Assembly (NCBI GenBank): GCA_910592205.1
Contig: CAJVPJ010000147.1
Coordinates: forward strand, 1 to 39,984
Source: Paraglomus occultum
Lineage: Eukaryota; Glomeromycota; Glomeromycetes; Paraglomerales; Paraglomeraceae
Reading direction: 5' to 3'
DNA: 39,984 bases
Shown: in pieces, positions 10,472 through 21,100 of the stretch
How positions within the stretch are numbered: position 1 is the first letter of the stretch
Layout: every line of letters starts with the position of its first letter
Translations under genes and position numbers: made by a program
Notes under the pieces: model-generated
What the model was told of the DNA's origin: nothing
What the model saw: only the letters and a program-made list of their open reading frames with translations
Databases searched by the model: none

Positions 10472-10605
10472 ACCGAGATAAATTAGAAGTATCAACCGTG
10501 ATCGGTATAATGATTCCAACAAAGCCGATACGGAGACTACCTAGACCAACAGTTGATGCGAGTATGATTGAAAATTTAGCTCACGATCCAACGTTTGTCC
10601 TTTAA
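10472..10605 (+). CDS. Weak terminal-exon-like frame, unknown
   Basis: After an acceptor-like TTACTAG at 10471, a frame reads DKLEVSTVIGIMIPTKPIRR, then LPRPTVDASMIENLAHD, and stops at 10603-10605. The Pro/Arg-rich composition is not what AT-rich non-coding DNA gives. No upstream exon was found and no family is recognised. It may be a relic. Confidence 0.2.
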
Positions 10606-11572
10606 CATTTACTATGGTTGGAGGTTATTACGCAAAACGTGTAGATGAAAGAAATTGATCAAAAGTCCGTAATAACCAGCAGAAAAGAGTTTTAAAGAAT
10701 ATTCACGAAGGAACAATAAAACTCTAGGAAACGGAAACCGTTGTGAATCCGGAACGAATACAATGATTTTTATGTTATGTATATGCCTGTTCTTCGCTCC
10801 AGACAATTATTGGTCAGTTTATTATCTAACTGTAGCGAAGTTCAAAATCGGGCCGCCGTGAGCGCTATTATTACATAAACAACGTCGTGATATTAGACGT
10901 GCCTATTAACCGGGCGGGATTGCGCTAAGGCCAGAACAGCACTAGCATTAGCAACACGCATATCAACATGGTTAATACGGAAAGTAAAACGTTCTGCGAG
11001 TCTAATTGTTAAAATACTTGTCACGGATGATTCGTTTAAAGATTGCAAGTTTAGATAAAGCCTAGCAAGCAAGAGTGATGTGATCAAGCGTTTACATTCA
11101 AAGACATAGCCATGATAACCTATTTAATCAACATTATAATTCCGTGTAAAATAAATGTTAAAACGGTTATTCGGCTCATAACATGAAATTATGCAAATTA
11201 ACATCTGATAGGATAATGACATGAAACATTTTCAATTCTCACTGAATGTTGGTAAAGCGAGAATTTTTCACTTACCTATTATGGGGCATGTCTAAAGCGA
11301 AGCAGATTCCTCGCAATTCCATTGGTCAAATTTGTATGGCAGCCAATAAAACTGCAAATACAGGATCACGTTCTGCTCCGCTTTAGCCTTTTCCCTATTA
11401 TGGTAATTAAAATAAGGTTACGCCATTGCACGGTGTTATAATATTAATTTCCAATATCGGATATGTCACCATGACTACGTCAACGTCACTTTTATTTGTG
11501 TAATCATCATTTATTGAGACGGTTCATAATCGTTTTTTCGTCCACCTAACGTTTCGAACAACACTCAACGAA
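10606..11572. other. Intergenic, 5' flank of the kinase gene, with a small inverted-repeat block
   Basis: Holds an unrecognised 64-codon minus frame (10893-11087, starting TTG; Leu/Ala-rich, reading RLAERFTFRINHVDMRVANA) of doubtful status. Downstream of it is a short element-like block at 11275-11403, listed separately. No TATA box is evident before the ATG at 11573. Confidence 0.4.
11275..11403. repeat. Possible tiny MITE: 10-bp direct repeats around an imperfect inverted repeat
   Basis: CCTATTATGG occurs at 11275-11284 and again at 11394-11403. Between them TCTAAAGCGAAGCAGA (11291-11306) is mirrored with one mismatch by TCTGCTCCGCTTTAG (11372-11386). The layout could be target duplication plus inverted termini of a short element, but the direct repeats do not abut the inverted repeats exactly. 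Confidence 0.35.
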
Positions 11573-14339
11573 ATGTCATCGGACTTGCAAATTATTTCGG
11601 GATGTCCGGCAATTGACCAGTTGATTGAAACCTCGACTACTTACGACGGCGACTTTGTGTCATATAGACAGCTCGAATGGATACCTGGTTCAGAAATTAC
11701 TGATGTGAAATTATTTCGGCAGTCTGCTGACTTGACCATCTACTATGCTGTATACGGTAAAGCCGAAGCGATGCTATTATTGCTTGGATCCAGGGATAAA
11801 TGTACGAATGAGTTTATAAATGAGTTTGCTAGAATTCATTCATTCTCCGCGCAGACTCTTCTCCCGCCCAATGTCGATCAATTCGAAAGATATCCATATC
11901 TACTTGCGATGCGCAATGCATGTGAAATACAGGGATTTACTATGATTGAAGATACTTACTACTTTGTGGCTGACAAACGATTTGCTCACTTTTATTCTCT
12001 GTATGGATTTTGCTCTGCATGTGGATTACTTAGATGTAGTCCTGTGTGGTGCATTTGTGGGCAAAAAGAGTTATCGAATGGGTGGACCAGCAATTGCAAG
12101 AAACTTGACGACTTTATTAGAGAATCACAAATTCAAACAGAGACGGCAAATGATTTCCACTTACAGTTTGCTCCGTCTGATTTGCTTGCTCTAACATTAC
12201 CGGAAAAGCTTGGGTTTCGCAATGAGCATGACACTCACAGATATACATTCGCACGCTATAGACGCACATCCGTAAGCGTTTTTACAGAATTGATTCCACT
12301 TGAGACTTCAGACTTGTCAGATGACCAATTTTATCAAAAGGTAAACTGCACGATTGTAGCCAAACACGTTATTAGTTATGGCTATTACTATTGAATTATT
12401 AATACTAATAACTGTTTTAGTTATGTAGTGATTATCCGGATATACTTGATAAACATGTTAACATTGTTTTCGGGTTCACATATGATCCGCTACAGCAAAA
12501 ATATGCTCTTGTTAAAAGCAAATTTCCAACATGTCGATTTTGTACAGGTCAATTGTGTCATTATATAACTCACTTCTGTTTCTTGTGTAAACGACTAATT
12601 TATTCTAATTGGACAACTGGCAACAAATCTCTGGACTTGTTCCTAATGAAATCATGGCAAAATATGATACACATCTATGATGGTTATCTACAATGGATAG
12701 ATTTTTCTCAGTTAAAAAATGTGCATGAAATGTCTTCATTCGACCATGGATGCTCACAAGTAGCAGATTGGATAAGGCCATCAGCAAAGAGAGACCGGTC
12801 AATAAAAGTCGTACTCAAGAAAATAGTTGATGGAGAAGATGCTCAATCATATGATTTTAATCTGGTAAAAGATATTTTATTAAACACAAGATTCTCATAA
12901 CAATATAAATAATGATTTTTTAATATTAATATTAATATTAATATTTGGTTCAATTATATTATTATTATAGCTTGTGAAAGAATATCCAAAGATCTTAACT
13001 CCAGATAACATCTGGATTATTGGCATTACTCAGGAACCATCAAAGAAGGATTATTTTCTAATTTTCTACAGTGATGCACATTCAATTTTAGACAACATCG
13101 TACAAATTGCAAAGGAAGATTTTAGAGGTGGATTTGTTTGGATGCAGTATGAAGATTTTTATGACATTGAAGAGACTGCATCTGGAGGATATGGGACAGT
13201 GTATGCTGCTAAAACAAAATCTATCAAAGACCATTCTACTCAACTTGTTGCCTTAAAACGGATGAAGGATTTTGACCAGACATTTGAAGCTTTTGTTTCT
13301 GAGGTATGTTATTTTTAATATTAATACCTTAATGATACATTGTTGTTATTATTATATAAACTCATATTGTATCTTGTTATTATTTATATTGTAGATTAAG
13401 ATGAATATCACTTGTGATTATGACAACTTTCTTCAGATTTATGGCATTACACAAGTACCTGAAAAAAATGAATACATGCTTGTAATGCAGTATGCTGAAG
13501 GGGGTAATCTTCTATCTTATCTGGTCCAAAACATTAACAAGTTGACATGGAGAATGAAAGCTGAGCTTGTGAAGTACATTGCATTTAATTTAGAGGTTAT
13601 CCATAGCAGAGGATTAATACACTGTGATCTTCATGGTGGAAATGTGCTTTTGGATAGAAGTTCTGCTTCTGTGTCTTCTAGTACCAGTACTGGTTTTACT
13701 TCATACATATGCGATCTTGGCCTCTCTCAATCAGTGCATTCATACAAGCCAAACTCCCAAACAATTCAAGGAGTTTTACCATATATTGCACCAGAAGTTT
13801 TTCATACTCACAAACATACCTCAAAATCAGATATATATGCCTTTGGCATTCTTATGCATCAGATTGCTAGTGGTGAACCACCATTCAGAGACAGAGCATT
13901 TGACTATGAGCTGATTCAAGATATTTGTAATGGTCTACGGCCATATATGCCTGATTCAGCACCAGAGCCATTCAAAGAAATTGCTAAACAATGTTGTGAT
14001 GCTGAGCCAGACAATCGCCCAAATGCTGAGAAAATTAAGAGGGAAGTTCAGAAACTTTTTCCTCACCATAACTCATCTCAAGAACAATCTGCTATTTGGG
14101 ATACCATCTATAAGAAAGAAAATATAAACCCTGTATCACATATTGAGAAAGAGGTCAAATACTCAAGCAAGATATTAACAATGGAATATTTACCTACACC
14201 AAGAAACAGTTATATCTCAGGTATGAAAGTAATGGATGTAATTGTCAGTAATTAATGAATACTAATATTAATCTTAATATATTTTTTGTTAGATTCTAAA
14301 CAAATTGAACTGGTATTACCAGATAAACTTGATATTTAG
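11573..14339 (+). CDS. Multi-unit protein kinase of the Glomeromycotina-expanded family, five exons
   Basis: Exons 11573-12340, 12421-12864, 12971-13303, 13395-14220 and 14293-14339 join in phase to 805 residues. Residues about 460-740 are a protein kinase: Gly loop SGGYGTVYAAK (475-485), VALK Lys500, helix-C Glu515, catalytic HCDLHGGN with Asp593, CDLG (DFG variant, Asp622), APE at 647 and a SDIYAFGILM segment. All catalytic residues are present, so activity is likely; target and pathway are unknown. Upstream lie three degenerate N-lobe-like units (about 33-90, 197-290, 346-440). Two zinc-ribbon-like segments separate them: C147/C150/C160/C162 and C294/C297/C309/C312, each followed by a W-T-x-x-x-K-x-LD-x-F motif (WTSNCKKLDDF, WTTGNKSLDLF). 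The terminal exon encodes SKQIELVLPDKLDI. Introns 1-3 fall at equivalent points of units 2-4, all phase 0. The start is the first ATG of a continuously open frame. Confidence 0.88.
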
Positions 14340-15022
14340 TTTGTTTAGTCATATTCATGTCCAATATATTATTTTATTTTTATTAATTAGGTTGAGCTTT
14401 CATCATAATAAGAAGACTATTTTTGTTTGTATTAAATTGAAACATAAATATTAATATGATAAATTAAAATGGAAATATTACAAGTTTATATTGCGATAAC
14501 TATGATGACGTATTCTTGCGCAGCCATCAGTCACCGGCAATGAAATGTTAGATTGGTAAGCGCTGCTAAAACAAACAAATTGGTCCGTTTAAATATATAA
14601 AGCAGCGTAGATTGACTTAGCATCGGCGTATTTTCATAGTGTTTGCAACACTCCATTTTCTTTCTATCATCTTATATTTATAAATAGACGAGTATCCTTT
14701 ACACTGAACATACATTTTCCTATTATATTCCCTGGATTCAACCCGTTATATTTGAAAAGCACTAGTCTATAAGACTAGTCGTTTACTTGCCTCGCGATTA
14801 GCTGAGTGACATTTACGATAATTAATCAGTTCTTATTACGCGTTTAAATTATTCGGATCGATCCAACATGCAGAGAATCGTCACGAGTGTTTACAGTAAA
14901 AAGCCTAGATAAAGGTACGACGGGTCAATTTACGCACTTTGAAGCGTAGCTAGTCGATAGTCATTTGACTTTGACTCGATTAAAAGTGTTTATCAGAGTC
15001 ACGTGGCCAATCAAACACAATT
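14340..15022. other. Intergenic with a TATA-like site
   Basis: Mostly AT-rich 3' flank of the kinase gene. AAATATATAAAGCAGCG near 14590 resembles a core promoter, but no start codon with a supported frame follows at normal distance; the next candidate start is 15023. Confidence 0.4.
15000..15011. promoter_or_regulatory. CACGTG followed at once by CCAAT, upstream of a small gene candidate
   Basis: CACGTG (15000-15005) and CCAAT (15007-15011) lie 12 bp before the ATG at 15023. The same two motifs are fused, in the opposite order, in the divergent promoter at 1352-1363. Factor binding is inferred from known fungal motifs. Confidence 0.35.
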
Positions 15023-15569
15023 ATGATGGCGTCCCACTTCATCAAAACTTATGATGATGAAAAGTCAACATTAACAGGCAAGTTTGTGGAGCTGAGATGA
15101 TGATATTATAATTGGAACTAAGGTAAATGCACACATTAGTTTATAAGTAAGTTTGCTAATGATATATTTACTACCAACGCAAAAACATGTGAGTCCGTCC
15201 AATGCATTGTAATCTTAGTAATAAAAAGCTCTCTTATCAATACTCGTTTCTTTTTATGATTTTATTTCTCCACCATTCATTGCTTTCAGCTGGGCTATTA
15301 AAATACGTCTTGCACGATCCTAGAGAGCTTGAAATGTTTTACGTAAATTTCTGTGGGAACAGCCACGATTGCAGCCATCTGTATGAAACGTAATGTTTTT
15401 TCATATTCATCTGAACCATTGTTTTTCATATACGGATAATCCTATATATGGCTCAACTGACTGCATTCATTTCTATGCTTACACATGTATCGATCGGGTT
15501 CAGGTGATGCACGATCAATTGAAAACCGTCAAAAACGTGCATAAGGGATATGATGCCGAAGTGACCTAG
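15023..15569 (+). CDS. Tentative three-exon small protein (57 aa), GC-AG first intron
   Basis: Exon 1 (15023-15077) reads MMASHFIKTYDDEKSTLT and ends at GCAAGT, the standard donor of GC-AG introns. Exon 2 (15290-15342, after CTTTCAG) reads GLLKYVLHDPRELEMFY and ends at GTAAAT. Exon 3 (15504-15569, after GGTTCAG) reads VMHDQLKTVKNVHKGYD, then AEVT and stop. The introns are 212 and 161 nt and the phases fit (1, 0). If the second intron is not used, exon 2 runs on to YVNFCGNSHDCSHLYET and stop. The product is a small, charged, probably helical protein that I do not recognise; small organelle or complex subunits look like this. Alternatives are a different donor in exon 1 or a decayed gene. Confidence 0.38.
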
Positions 15570-15812
15570 CGTGCTTGAGGAATGTCAGCGTTTATTCAAT
15601 GCGTTCACTGCCATCAACGGAAACAGGCAGTCTTCCATCTCAAGAAATTCATAAAATAGAGAGAAATACAGCGAAGCTGCTACTTTTTGGACTGTCTCTT
15701 CTATAGTAGACAGCAAAATTTTAAATTCCCGGATACTAACTATACAAGGACATAACATACTAATACAGTACTTTGTGAATACTAATCTTTATCTTAATTT
15801 ATCTTTTGTTAG

Positions 15813-15865
15813 GTTCTAAGCAAATTGAACTTGTATTACCAGATGAATTCGCATCACATATTTGA
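15813..15865 (+). pseudogene. Orphan duplicate of the kinase gene terminal exon
   Basis: After an intron tail (ACTAATCTTTATCTTAATTT and TTTTGTTAG) almost identical in plan to the last intron of the upstream kinase gene, this exon encodes SKQIELVLPDEFASHI and TGA. The kinase gene ends SKQIELVLPDKLDI. Even the phase (2 nt completing a codon) is the same. No kinase sequence precedes it within the window, so it is the stranded 3' end of a lost paralogue or a partial duplication. Confidence 0.8.
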
Positions 15866-16637
15866 TAGTAGGCTTGTATCTTTATTATTTTTAATCATGA
15901 ACAACTATTTCAATTATTTTTATTGTTGAAATATATGGTATTAATAAACATGATAAAATTTAACACAGACGAATTGGAAATGCCATGTTAATAAATATTT
16001 GTGCAATTATAATCACATAGAACAACGTATAGGTAAAACGATCACGGCATGCATAAATCATCATTATAACTGGTAATCTATAATCATTTTCTCGAGCATT
16101 TAATAATTTCTTAACCAATGTAATAGTAAGGCTAGATTCGACATTGTTTAATGTGTAATAAGAATAATTTCTGCTATTGTATAATAATAAACGAAATAAT
16201 GGTATGAAAATATAATTATAATGGTTTGGATAAATTGTAATTAATCGTTTGCCGTTCGAACAAGGATATTGATATTCACTTGAGAAATCGATGAAGCAAT
16301 TTGTCAACTGTCAACTAATATGGCCTAGGTGATAACTCATGTTGTGTAGCGAGAATACTTAATGAGTTTTGATTCACTGAAATGGAGTCTAACTCAGATG
16401 GTGATTGGTAATATTAATCATTAATACTAATTATAATGGATTCATTGTTAGCTGTAATAATGTTATAATTTAGTAAGTTACTTGTAACTATTCTGCTGCT
16501 ACTCAACACCATGCAAAGAGTATTATAACATTACTGAACTAAATAATAACATTATAATTAGAGCTTTCCTCTCTCAGAAGGAATAGTCTATTTCAGGAAA
16601 TTTATCTATAGACTGTGATTTTGTTGTAAGTTGTATG
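15866..16637. other. Gene debris and AT-rich DNA
   Basis: A 115-codon minus frame (15960-16307) is hydrophobic (TYTLFYVIIIAQIFINMAF) and not recognised; in DNA this AT-rich it may be chance. At 16382 an ATG opens MESNSDGD followed by an intron-like block (GTAATATT ... ATTGTTAG), then a stop after a few codons. It resembles the first exon of a decayed gene. Confidence 0.3.
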
Positions 16638-16922
16638 TAGTAATAATCACATGTGTCCACCTGTCTGGCTGTGAGGCCCAAGTTACAACTTTGCATGAGC
16701 TATCTAGTCTACTTCTTTGAGCCAAGTGGAGAGCCATGGATCTATTACTATTAGTTTATGGGTCAATGCTCTGAATTGATGTGAATACTGCTCCATAAGT
16801 TGTGGGAACAAGGCTATGACATCTCTTGTCCTAGACAGGGGTTCGAGTAATAATTGCATGTGCCCACCTGTCTGGCTGTGAGTATGAGGCCCAAGTTACA
16901 ACTTTGCATGAGCTATCCAGTT
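16638..16922 (+). repeat. Two dispersed copies of a ~70-bp unit, possible tRNA-derived SINE
   Basis: Copy 1 (16638-16706) and copy 2 (16845-16920) share CACCTGTCTGGCTGTGAG and GCCCAAGTTACAACTTTGCA then TGAGCTAT; copy 2 has a 6-bp insertion (TATGAG) between them. Copy 2 is preceded by CAGGGGTTCGAGTAAT at about 16837, which resembles a pol III B box, and by TATGGGTCAATGCTC about 80 nt upstream, a poor A-box match. A SINE with a partly repeated body is one reading; a simple local duplication with one deletion is the other. Confidence 0.55.
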
Positions 16923-17051
16923 AACAGCGAAATAAATGAAAAGTCTGTCGGTTAGACGCCACTTTTACGGTCCAACCCTTTTCCTTGTTTTCATTCACCT
17001 ATCTGACTTGTTCTAACTATAACAATATTTCTTCCTTTATTATTATTTAGG

Positions 17052-17105
17052 AGTTTTTGACTCAAGATGAGAGGCACTACAAAGTATGGATGGCAATTTT
17101 TTAAT
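17052..17105 (+). pseudogene. Stranded terminal-exon fragment, unknown family
   Basis: After the acceptor TTATTATTTAG a frame reads EFLTQDERHYKVWMAIF and stops. It is short and protein-like, with no upstream exon in reach. It lies with other fragments between 15.8 and 17.45 kb, so I read it as part of a region of decayed genes. Confidence 0.3.
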
Positions 17106-17313
17106 TAAACAATATGGCATAACAATAAGGGTGTCATTCAAATTCTGGTTGAGAATCAAGTTTTATATTACTGCCATTACCATATTAATATGCCATCAAA
17201 TAAAGTTACTTCAAATAGATTTAGATTGTGATCTGGAATGCCTGTTGGCAATTGTATAACTGTAACCCACAGTCGAAAAAGCGAGGTTTGAGAAAATCGG
17301 AATAAAAACTCCA

Positions 17314-17416
17314 ATAATCAGAAGTCGAAAGTGGGCCAGAAAATGAAGTGGAAGACCTAATTGACAAGTGTATTGAAGATGGTATGGAAAATAGTGATTT
17401 AATAATTTGTGGAAGG
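17314..17416 (+). pseudogene. Stranded C-terminal fragment, unknown family
   Basis: Following an acceptor-like ATAATCAG, a frame reads VESGPENEVEDLIDKCIEDG, then MENSDLIICGR and stop. The acidic composition is clearly coding-like, and an in-frame stop lies directly upstream. No partner exon or family is recognised. Confidence 0.35.
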
Positions 17417-18167
17417 TAGATTATTTACAAGGGCATTCTTAAATAATAAGTTGGCTTATTAGTTTTTATTTTCATTCTTCTTGATAACTTTTTCCCTTTT
17501 ATTTAAGATACTTTCTGGCATCGTTTATTTTAAAGATCTAAGGGTTTATCTTGACCAAGTTACATTTGTCATAACGCGGAACTAGTCCATGGATTTAAAC
17601 ATGAGCTGTAACTACTAAGTTTTTATTAGTCAATATTCAGCCACATTATAATCGGTCTCTTTTAGCTCATCTGGTTCTACACGCGGCAATCACAACTTCA
17701 AAGGGAAAAGAAAGGTGTAAGCTATGTCGGGCCATAATTGGACATTCTTTTATAATGTAAAACGGATCAATTATTTATTAACGTACTTTCTATAAATGCA
17801 TTCCAGCATTTATAGAAGTCGTTCGTTTTCAACTTCAACCTACAATTTTTTGCCATTATTGTTGTCGAAATAACCAAGGTACGATGAGAATCTTGGTTTT
17901 CTTTAATTAAGTAGCAGATTATGTTGAATAATAATTTGGAAGTTAGCAACGAGATTCACTCCTGCTTTTGGCCATAATCCACAATTCTCTCAATTTATCC
18001 ATCTCGACATTGTGTTGATTGTAACATTAAACATTGTGGTCCTTTCTCTATGCATTTCACGTACGCTAGTGATAAAGTACAATAGTATATTATCGCTCAA
18101 CATAATACTACATGGGTTTGGACTTGGCATAAACTTCCTATCCTTTGTAAACTATACTCGCCACATA
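17417..18167. other. 5' flank of the RhoGAP gene, nothing recognised
   Basis: AT-rich, without a supported gene. A short tRNA A-box look-alike near 17664 is discussed under rejected items. The frame open from 18012 runs into the RhoGAP first exon, but its upstream residues (hydrophobic, no domain) are not needed, since the SH3 domain starts at the ATG at 18168. Confidence 0.4.
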
Positions 18168-21100
18168 ATGACCGAAGCTAAATACGTTATAGTTGGATGG
18201 GATTTCGACGCGGAAGGAAACGATGAGTTGGTATGTCTATGTGCATGGTTGAATGCAGGTCAATAGTAAGCCAACGCTTAACCATAGTCTTGTTCTTGAC
18301 ACAGGCTCTCAAAGCCGGTGACGTAGTAACACTAATTAGCAAACGTAATGATAACTGGTAAAGTACAAATGCGAGCTTGTTCTGGCAATTTAATTAATCA
18401 TTGACTGGTTTGTTGTCCTTATCTCGTATTAATAGGTGGGAAGGTATTGTTTATACAAGAATTACGTAGTAATTTGCCATTGCTCGAATATTTTCGTTGA
18501 TCTGTAATCCTACTTCTATCAGGCGAGCTTGATGGTCGCCGCGGATTGTTTCCCGCAAGCTATGTTCGATTTTTGGAAAATGTTCTTGAAGAGAGTAGCA
18601 CACAAAAATCAGCTGAAATCCAAACTGTCAGTCTGACTGATGTACACGGTATTGCAAATGAAAGGGAAGTTCAGCAGATGTACCCTGAGGAAATGAATAA
18701 GGATCAGGACGTCAGGGTAAGCGAGTATGATAATGAGGATGGAACAAATTATTATCTGCAAAATCAAGTGGTTGAAGAAAGTGGTCAATATATTTCGGAA
18801 CTGAGACACGAAAAGCTTTATTATGAACAAGAAAATTTCGTTGAATCACAAGATGCTATCAACATCCCATCATATAATAAACCTGTTGATCAAGAATCAA
18901 TCGTCGATCACATACTACGCTCGAGCAGCAGTGAAGGACAACTATCAGTTGAGCACGTTACAATACAGCACATCGAGTCCCAATCAATACAAGAAATCAC
19001 TGAGGATGCCACCGCTGAGCCAATGCATCAGCCATCACATGATCGAGAAATTCAGAATGACAGCAACGACGATGTTGAATCTGCTGAAGAAGATTCTTCT
19101 GAAGAAGAGCAAGCTGACCATAAACATTATCCTCGATTGCTTTACGCTGGAGAACAACCGTCTCAGGAAGAATTATTGCTGCAGAATGACGTTGACGGCC
19201 AAGGTGAACAAAGTGCGCATGATCAGTATCTGGATGAGCAATTGTCAGAAGATGAGATGTTCCCCGAAGATTTATTAAGAGAACAGATATTCGAAAGAGA
19301 GGTGGAGGAAGCAGAAAGAAACGTCTGGGATATCATGGAGCATTATCATAATGGCGAAGGTGCGTAGGGAATGGGAAAATGTCAAACAGACAAAAGCAGA
19401 AGTTAACAAAAATTGAGTTGCTGCTTTATCTGATGTTATGCTCCGATATTCTGTTAGGTTTGTCGGACAATTATACGGATAATGTTTCCTTGCAAGCGGT
19501 AAGAAAACACATTGGGTATGTCAAATGAGTGACATAAATTTGATTGCATTTTTCCTTCTCCTTAATGTTACCGTCATAAAGGATGCCGACGAAGTTGCTA
19601 CGGCTGTCGACGAAGGCTACCATCCACTTGCAAGCGATGATGAGGAACATTACAGCGAACTGCATTCGTCATTGAACGTTGAAGATTACGAAAATACACC
19701 ACGTTCTGCATCATTTAAGCAAGACGATTTAATCGACAGGGGAGTGGAAGATCTGAAGCTAGAAGACGATTATGAAGACAATCCATTTGTTTCATCAGAT
19801 GAAACCTTGGATCAACCATCACAATCAAGAACCACTAATGACTTGGAAGACAATGACATTGATGTTCCTAAATATAAGACTATTGCTTCTACTATGGACG
19901 GTAATATTTATAATGAGGATGGGCAGGCATCCTTATATAGTACAAGAATGGGAGAGACGGCTTGGGATACTTCGTTATTGAATATTGAACTACATAGAAG
20001 AGCCGTCGTCTACGATAACGGCTCATTTGTGGAGACTCAAACGCTTCAAGGCAATCAATTATTTGAGCAGCAGGTTATCAACAATGAGCATGAGGAAATG
20101 ATCCAACTACCAAGTCGAGATAGCAGGGAACAAGATGACGACAATACAATTCTAAATGCTACGGTCCCAATTGAAAGTGTATATGACGATGTAACAGTAG
20201 ACAACCAAAGATTGTCAGAATCAGGTGATCAACGTCAACGTCCCCCGTCGGTAATACATTCGCGTCAGCCAGAGTCTGATCGTAATCAACAATTGAATTT
20301 ACCGAAAGGCTGGTGGTCTAGCGTCGGTTTGTATTTGTTTATTCTCTCGTTTAAGAACAACATTGAAATATGAATTTGTTGGCAGCGAATACTTTATATA
20401 TGATTAGATTAGAAATATTAGTATTATCCGAAGCTATAGTTTAAATAATAGTATATCAGACTGAATCAGAAGTATTCAATACAAGTACCAATCAAATCTC
20501 TACACTCGATAACTACAACTCATTCAGTTGGGTCACTGCCAATTATGTTCAGACGACAGCGGTGCAGTATTCTATTACAACGAATTCACGAATGAGTCGC
20601 AGTGGGAGATGCCAGTAGAAACAATGGTCGTAGATTCTCAAACAATAAATAAGACGGAAGAAGAAAGAAACGAAGAAGCAATAAGCAATGACGTAGAGCC
20701 TGAATTAACGGAAGGATACGGTTTGTCAGAAAACCTTAATGAATCGAATTACCCTATGACAGAGGTTAGTACAGAATCGTAATTTTATGGTGTCAAAAAT
20801 ATTTGGACGAATGAAGAAAAACTGTTTACACTATTTTGTATAGGAATCTGTTGATCTTAGAAGTTATTCCAGAACTAAGTCTGATCATCATCACATGAAG
20901 CCCATTCCACCAGAAAAAGTGTATTACAATCACACTAGACTAGGTGAATTTGCGGCACCCACCTCCCGGACAGAACTAAGTATATTGGTAAAATATCAGA
21001 ACGCTGTGATTCATCCAAGGTAATGACCAAATGCGCTCACCACACATTTCTCACATATTTACGCCCAGCAACTCGACCGCATACCAGCGCAATGGATCCA

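Noticed and set aside
15960-16307. 115-codon hydrophobic minus frame as a membrane protein
   Set aside because: Composition is that of translated AT-rich DNA, no motif or splice context; kept only as a remark.
17655-17710. TTTTAGCTCATCTGGTTCTA resembles a tRNA A box and D arm
   Set aside because: No B box, anticodon stem or pairing acceptor ends could be found at the right distance.
18609-18830. Minus-strand and out-of-frame plus frames within 18.5-20.4 kb
   Set aside because: Shadows of the acidic RhoGAP linker; the chosen frame joins SH3 to WW in phase.
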